The notes under the pieces were generated by a model. That model made no database searches. It saw nothing but the letters and a program-made list of their open reading frames with translations, and was not told the origin of the DNA. A stretch of 47,302 nucleotides of DNA, taken from an uncultured Aeromonadales bacterium. GTDB taxonomy: Bacteria > Pseudomonadota > Gammaproteobacteria > Enterobacterales > Succinivibrionaceae. The stretch covers positions 1-47,302 of the forward strand of contig CACYPI010000010.1 in NCBI GenBank assembly GCA_902776275.1, given 5' to 3'. Shown here one piece after another: positions 44,710 to 47,302 of this stretch. The first letter of the stretch is position 1, and each line of letters begins with the position of its first letter. A program made the position numbers and the translations under genes.

Positions 44710-46452
44710 TCAGGCCTTCTCAAAGGCTGCGGGCTTTTCGCCTGAGAACACGACCGCCCAGCAGTCAAGCCGCGGGATCGCGGCTATCTTCGGGGCAGCC
44801 TTGTATTCCAGGATCTGCGCCTTCGCCTCCTCGAGCCTGGCCGCGACCGCGGCATCCGTGCGCCTGCCCTTTGGAATGTACTTGAGCTCGAACAGGAAGT
44901 TGCGCCCGGCAGGGTTGCTGTTCATGACTACGAGATCGGCGCGGCCGTGCCCGCCGGTGTCCGCCTCAAGATGCGGCCTGAGCTTGCCGCTGGAGTCGGT
45001 CCTGACCGCGAAGTTGAAGCACATCTGCAGAGTCTTCTCGTTGAAGAGTGCGGATCCCGTGTCCGGCAGCTCAGAGATCTCCTCCTCAACGCTCCTGAGA
45101 AGCGGCGCGATGTCGGCCTTTTCAGACGCCATGTCGCCGAGGTTGATCTGCCTTAGTGCCGCCAGGCCGCACCTGCCCTCGCAGTAGCGCACGAAGATCT
45201 GGTAGTAGACCTCGTTGGGGCAGCGGTATTCAACCGAGCCATCTGCTGAACCGCTGCTCTTGGCAAAGCTTAGGTAGCCAAGGTACTTGAGCAATGAGAC
45301 GAGCCCGTTGAAGTCAAAATAGTCCACTTGGTTCAGGTTGAGCCTTTCCGGCAAAGCCGATGTCACATTCTTCCTCGCCAGGATCAGATCGGATACTTCA
45401 TCGCGCGCAGAAGGCACTGCGAGGTTCATCATGCCCCTAAGCTTCGCTGAATCAGCACTTATGAATATGTCCTGCGCCCTGTCAGGCAACCGGCCCATCC
45501 TGATCACCTCGTTGAGGTAATTGAGGCACATGTCGGTATTGAACACGCTCTCGGCGCCAGGCTCATCCGAGAACAAGTAGCCGTCAAACTGCCTCTCCAT
45601 AGCCTCGATGAGCCCAGCCTTGTCCACGCTGCGGATGCGGCTGAAATCGACCGTCTCGTCGATCACCTGCGACAGCTCTCCATGGGTGAGGCCGACCATG
45701 GCCGCGCACTCCTTGCGGCCGCTGATGTCGTTGGCGATGTTGAAGCCAGAGGTGATCGAGTCAAGCGATACCGAAGTCACCCCTGTTATGAAGAGCTTTT
45801 CGATCGGCGTCTCTGGATCGCCGCCGAAATAGGACTTGAGGCTGGCGTAGAACTGCCTTATGAAGTCATAGTCCTCCGCTGCGGCGTCCGCGCGCGCCCT
45901 GCTGCCTGAGAGCACCGCATTGGCAAAGTGGTCGTATTCGTCGATGATGACGTAGAGCCGCGACCTGCCGCCTGAGGCAATTGAGAAGTGATCGAGGAAC
46001 GCCATCATAATTTCTGCCGGAGAGTCATACAGACGCGGGTCGAGCTTTGAGGCTGGCAGGCCGAGTTCAGGATATGTTGCTGAAAAATACATGAGGCCGC
46101 TTGCCAGAACCGCAATAAAGCTGCCCAGCGCCTGTCCTGGCTTTGACGAAACTATGGAGAAGTCAAAGCTCAGGCAGCAGTAGGAGCTAGCCCCGGGAGT
46201 CTTGTGGGCGCCGATCCAGGTGCCTGCGAAGTTCTCATCGAAGCGGTCCTTGGACGCGATGTCGTAGTAATTGTTGAGGAGCACGGTGAGTGTGGTCTTG
46301 CCGAACCTGCGCGGGCGCATGAACACCGGCACATTGGTCTTGGCGTCATTCTCAAGCCAGGCTATGTACCTGCTCTTGTCGACAAAGAGCAGGTTATGCT
46401 CCCTGACCATCTCCATCGACATGATGCCAGGCAGGATATTCTTGTAGTTCAT
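44710..46452 (-). CDS. AAA-ATPase-like protein with PD-(D/E)XK nuclease domain
   Basis: A 580-residue protein of the AAA-ATPase-like/DUF1703 family. The N-terminal ATPase has FVDKSRYIAWLEN and a Walker A-like RPRRFGKTTLT (residues 40-55), a Walker B-like LYVIIDEYDHF and ITGVTSVSLDSI. The C-terminal nuclease (about 470-580) has HGRADLVVMN and FLFELKYIPKG, giving the D-ExK core. Members are common in host-associated anaerobes, often as many paralogues, and have no settled function; roles in nucleic-acid transactions or mobility are suspected. Start at 46452 by comparison with the paralogue (MNYKNILPG) and TTGGAGAAG upstream. Convergent with jetD. The intact partner of the pseudogene at 24694-25986. 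Confidence 0.85.
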   Translation of the reverse strand: MNYKNILPGIMSMEMVREHNLLFVDKSRYIAWLENDAKTNVPVFMRPRRFGKTTLTVLLNNYYDIASKDRFDENFAGTWIGAHKTPGASSYCCLSFDFSIVSSKPGQALGSFIAVLASGLMYFSATYPELGLPASKLDPRLYDSPAEIMMAFLDHFSIASGGRSRLYVIIDEYDHFANAVLSGSRARADAAAEDYDFIRQFYASLKSYFGGDPETPIEKLFITGVTSVSLDSITSGFNIANDISGRKECAAMVGLTHGELSQVIDETVDFSRIRSVDKAGLIEAMERQFDGYLFSDEPGAESVFNTDMCLNYLNEVIRMGRLPDRAQDIFISADSAKLRGMMNLAVPSARDEVSDLILARKNVTSALPERLNLNQVDYFDFNGLVSLLKYLGYLSFAKSSGSADGSVEYRCPNEVYYQIFVRYCEGRCGLAALRQINLGDMASEKADIAPLLRSVEEEISELPDTGSALFNEKTLQMCFNFAVRTDSSGKLRPHLEADTGGHGRADLVVMNSNPAGRNFLFELKYIPKGRRTDAAVAARLEEAKAQILEYKAAPKIAAIPRLDCWAVVFSGEKPAAFEKA

Positions 46453-46545
46453 CGCTTCTCCAACACGAGCCACTGGCAGCAAATGCAGCCCGCCTTGGCA
46501 TTATCTCAAAGCAATTGCGCGCCTTGAAACGGGATCCCGGATTGA

Positions 46546-46812
46546 TTGGAGGAGGGCTCTTGGTTTGAACGGCAATGGGCTTGCCGCAGCCTCATTGAGG
46601 GAATTGCGGCATGGCGCATCATGATGTTGCGCCAGTTGGGGAAGGGCGAGATCCTGCGCCTGGCAGCGCAGGAGCAACCGGTGGCCGATGGCTGGATCTT
46701 CCTGAACATCCAGCTCTGGCCACCTTCTCAGGCGACATAACCAGCGACTTGGCCGCCGTGCGCGCCTTTGCAAGCTGCTGGAGCCACGCCAATGGACTTG
46801 CTGTGCAAGCCT
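46546..46812 (+). pseudogene. Decayed 5' fragment of jetD
   Basis: Homologous to jetD bases 43429-43675. One frame reads KGEILRLAAQEQPVADGW (jetD: KGEILRLAAQEQPVVEGW) and, after a net 1-nt deletion near 46730, the next frame reads DITSDLAAVRAFASCWSHAN (jetD: DITSDFAAARAFASYWSSAK). The ribosome-binding and start region is still visible (GGAGGAGGG, then TTGGTTTGA for ATGGTTGAC), with an early frameshift. Similarity ends at about 46812-46834. The rest of jetD, including the Toprim domain, is missing. Confidence 0.85.
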
Positions 46813-46823
46813 GGCCATGCGCC

Positions 46824-47150
46824 TCAATCGGCTTCCTCCTCAAGGCCGTCGAAGGAGTCAAGCGCCACCTTCCAGCGCGTCTTGGAGACCTTGTAAAAGT
46901 CGAGGTAGAAAAGGTCGTTGTACATGTCAGGATTCATGTACTCGACCATGTACATGCCCAGGGCGTGGCGCTTGTTCTCATCATCGATCGTCACATCCTG
47001 GAACGTGACTGCCTTGACAGGAGCTTTTTCCTTCTGCCTGCTTTGGATCTCCGTGAGAATTGCCAGCGGGGAAAGCTTGCACATGAACATCAGGGCCTGC
47101 ACGCGATCCTGCTGCGGGAGCAGGCCAAAGTCGCCTATCTTGCTTTGCAT
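46824..47150 (-). CDS. Unassigned ORF, possibly a gene remnant
   Basis: I do not recognise this 108-residue frame (MQSKIGDFGLLPQQDRVQAL at the start; MVEYMNPDMYNDLFYLDFYK near the end; acidic FDGLEEEAD C-terminus). Its composition is protein-like. The same frame stays open 12 codons upstream of the ATG (to a stop at about 47189), and a second frame with a possible start at 47235 (MPQAKRDLDRLV) reaches the same region, so a larger gene may have been broken by a frameshift near 47168. No ribosome-binding site is visible for either start. Lies right against the jetD fragment. Confidence 0.45.
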   Translation of the reverse strand: MQSKIGDFGLLPQQDRVQALMFMCKLSPLAILTEIQSRQKEKAPVKAVTFQDVTIDDENKRHALGMYMVEYMNPDMYNDLFYLDFYKVSKTRWKVALDSFDGLEEEAD

Positions 47151-47302
47151 CTCTTCGCTGGGCGTGATGTTCCCGCAAACCCAAATCTACGGTCAAAAAA
47201 ACTAGCCGATCCAGATCACGCTTCGCCTGAGGCATGAGATGTTTTTTTCCAGGCAGCAGGGCCTGCCGGGCGTTCTTTGAAAAACAGGTTCTAATTGATG
47301 GA

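Overview
The window is GC-rich, gene-dense chromosomal DNA from a gammaproteobacterium. Two conserved neighbourhoods support this: dsbD, fxsA and groES-groEL lie together as in enterics (with an EamA-type exporter inserted), and glyA, ribD, ribE, ribH, nusB and thiL form one operon in gammaproteobacterial order. A perfect FNR box, an ArcA-like direct repeat and a cysteine (PTP-like) phytase remnant fit an anaerobic or facultative, possibly gut, lifestyle; a Succinivibrionaceae-like host is possible but is only an inference. No tRNA, rRNA, CRISPR array, prophage or insertion sequence was seen.

Layout. (1) 1-5.9 kb: housekeeping. groES-groEL sit behind an excellent sigma-32 promoter, followed by an EamA transporter, fxsA and divergent dsbD. 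(2) 6.2-15.8 kb: an eight-gene catabolic operon with a nitrilase-fold amidase, two tandem paralogous periplasmic binding proteins, a Liv-type ABC transporter whose second permease and first ATPase are fused, an amidase-signature hydrolase and an M20 hydrolase. A perfect FNR box precedes it and three stem-loops punctuate it. (3) 15.8-24.5 kb, minus strand: a frameshifted secreted PTP-like phytase, a GT4 glycosyltransferase, a small CxxC protein, an FKBP lipoprotein and the thiL-nusB-ribH-ribE-ribD-glyA operon. (4) 24.7-26 kb: an AAA-ATPase-like gene broken by a nonsense codon and lacking its C-terminal nuclease domain. (5) 26.2-36.8 kb: an amide/urea utilisation locus with urtABCDE (minus) and, in the opposite direction, a transporter-like (NCS1) hybrid histidine kinase, a LuxR-type response regulator and aliphatic amidase amiE. 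No urease genes are seen. (6) 37-47.3 kb: a defence region with a complete four-gene type I Wadjet operon (jetABCD), a convergent intact AAA-ATPase/PD-(D/E)XK gene, a decayed copy of the 5' end of jetD and an unassigned ORF.

How the parts work together. The clearest regulatory find is a 16-bp palindrome (TACGCAWAATTGCGTA) present once before urtA and once before amiE, 95 and 98 nt from the start codons. Exactly 29 nt further towards each gene lies a second conserved block of about 32 nt. The adjacent kinase/LuxR pair is the obvious candidate to read this architecture, which would make transporter, amidase and sensor one amide-responsive regulon. The 6-15 kb operon is a second, separately controlled amide system. 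The Wadjet operon belongs to a known anti-plasmid family, but its JetC has an unusual acidic tail of about 200 residues, and the jetD remnant beyond the AAA-ATPase gene records a past duplication or replacement.
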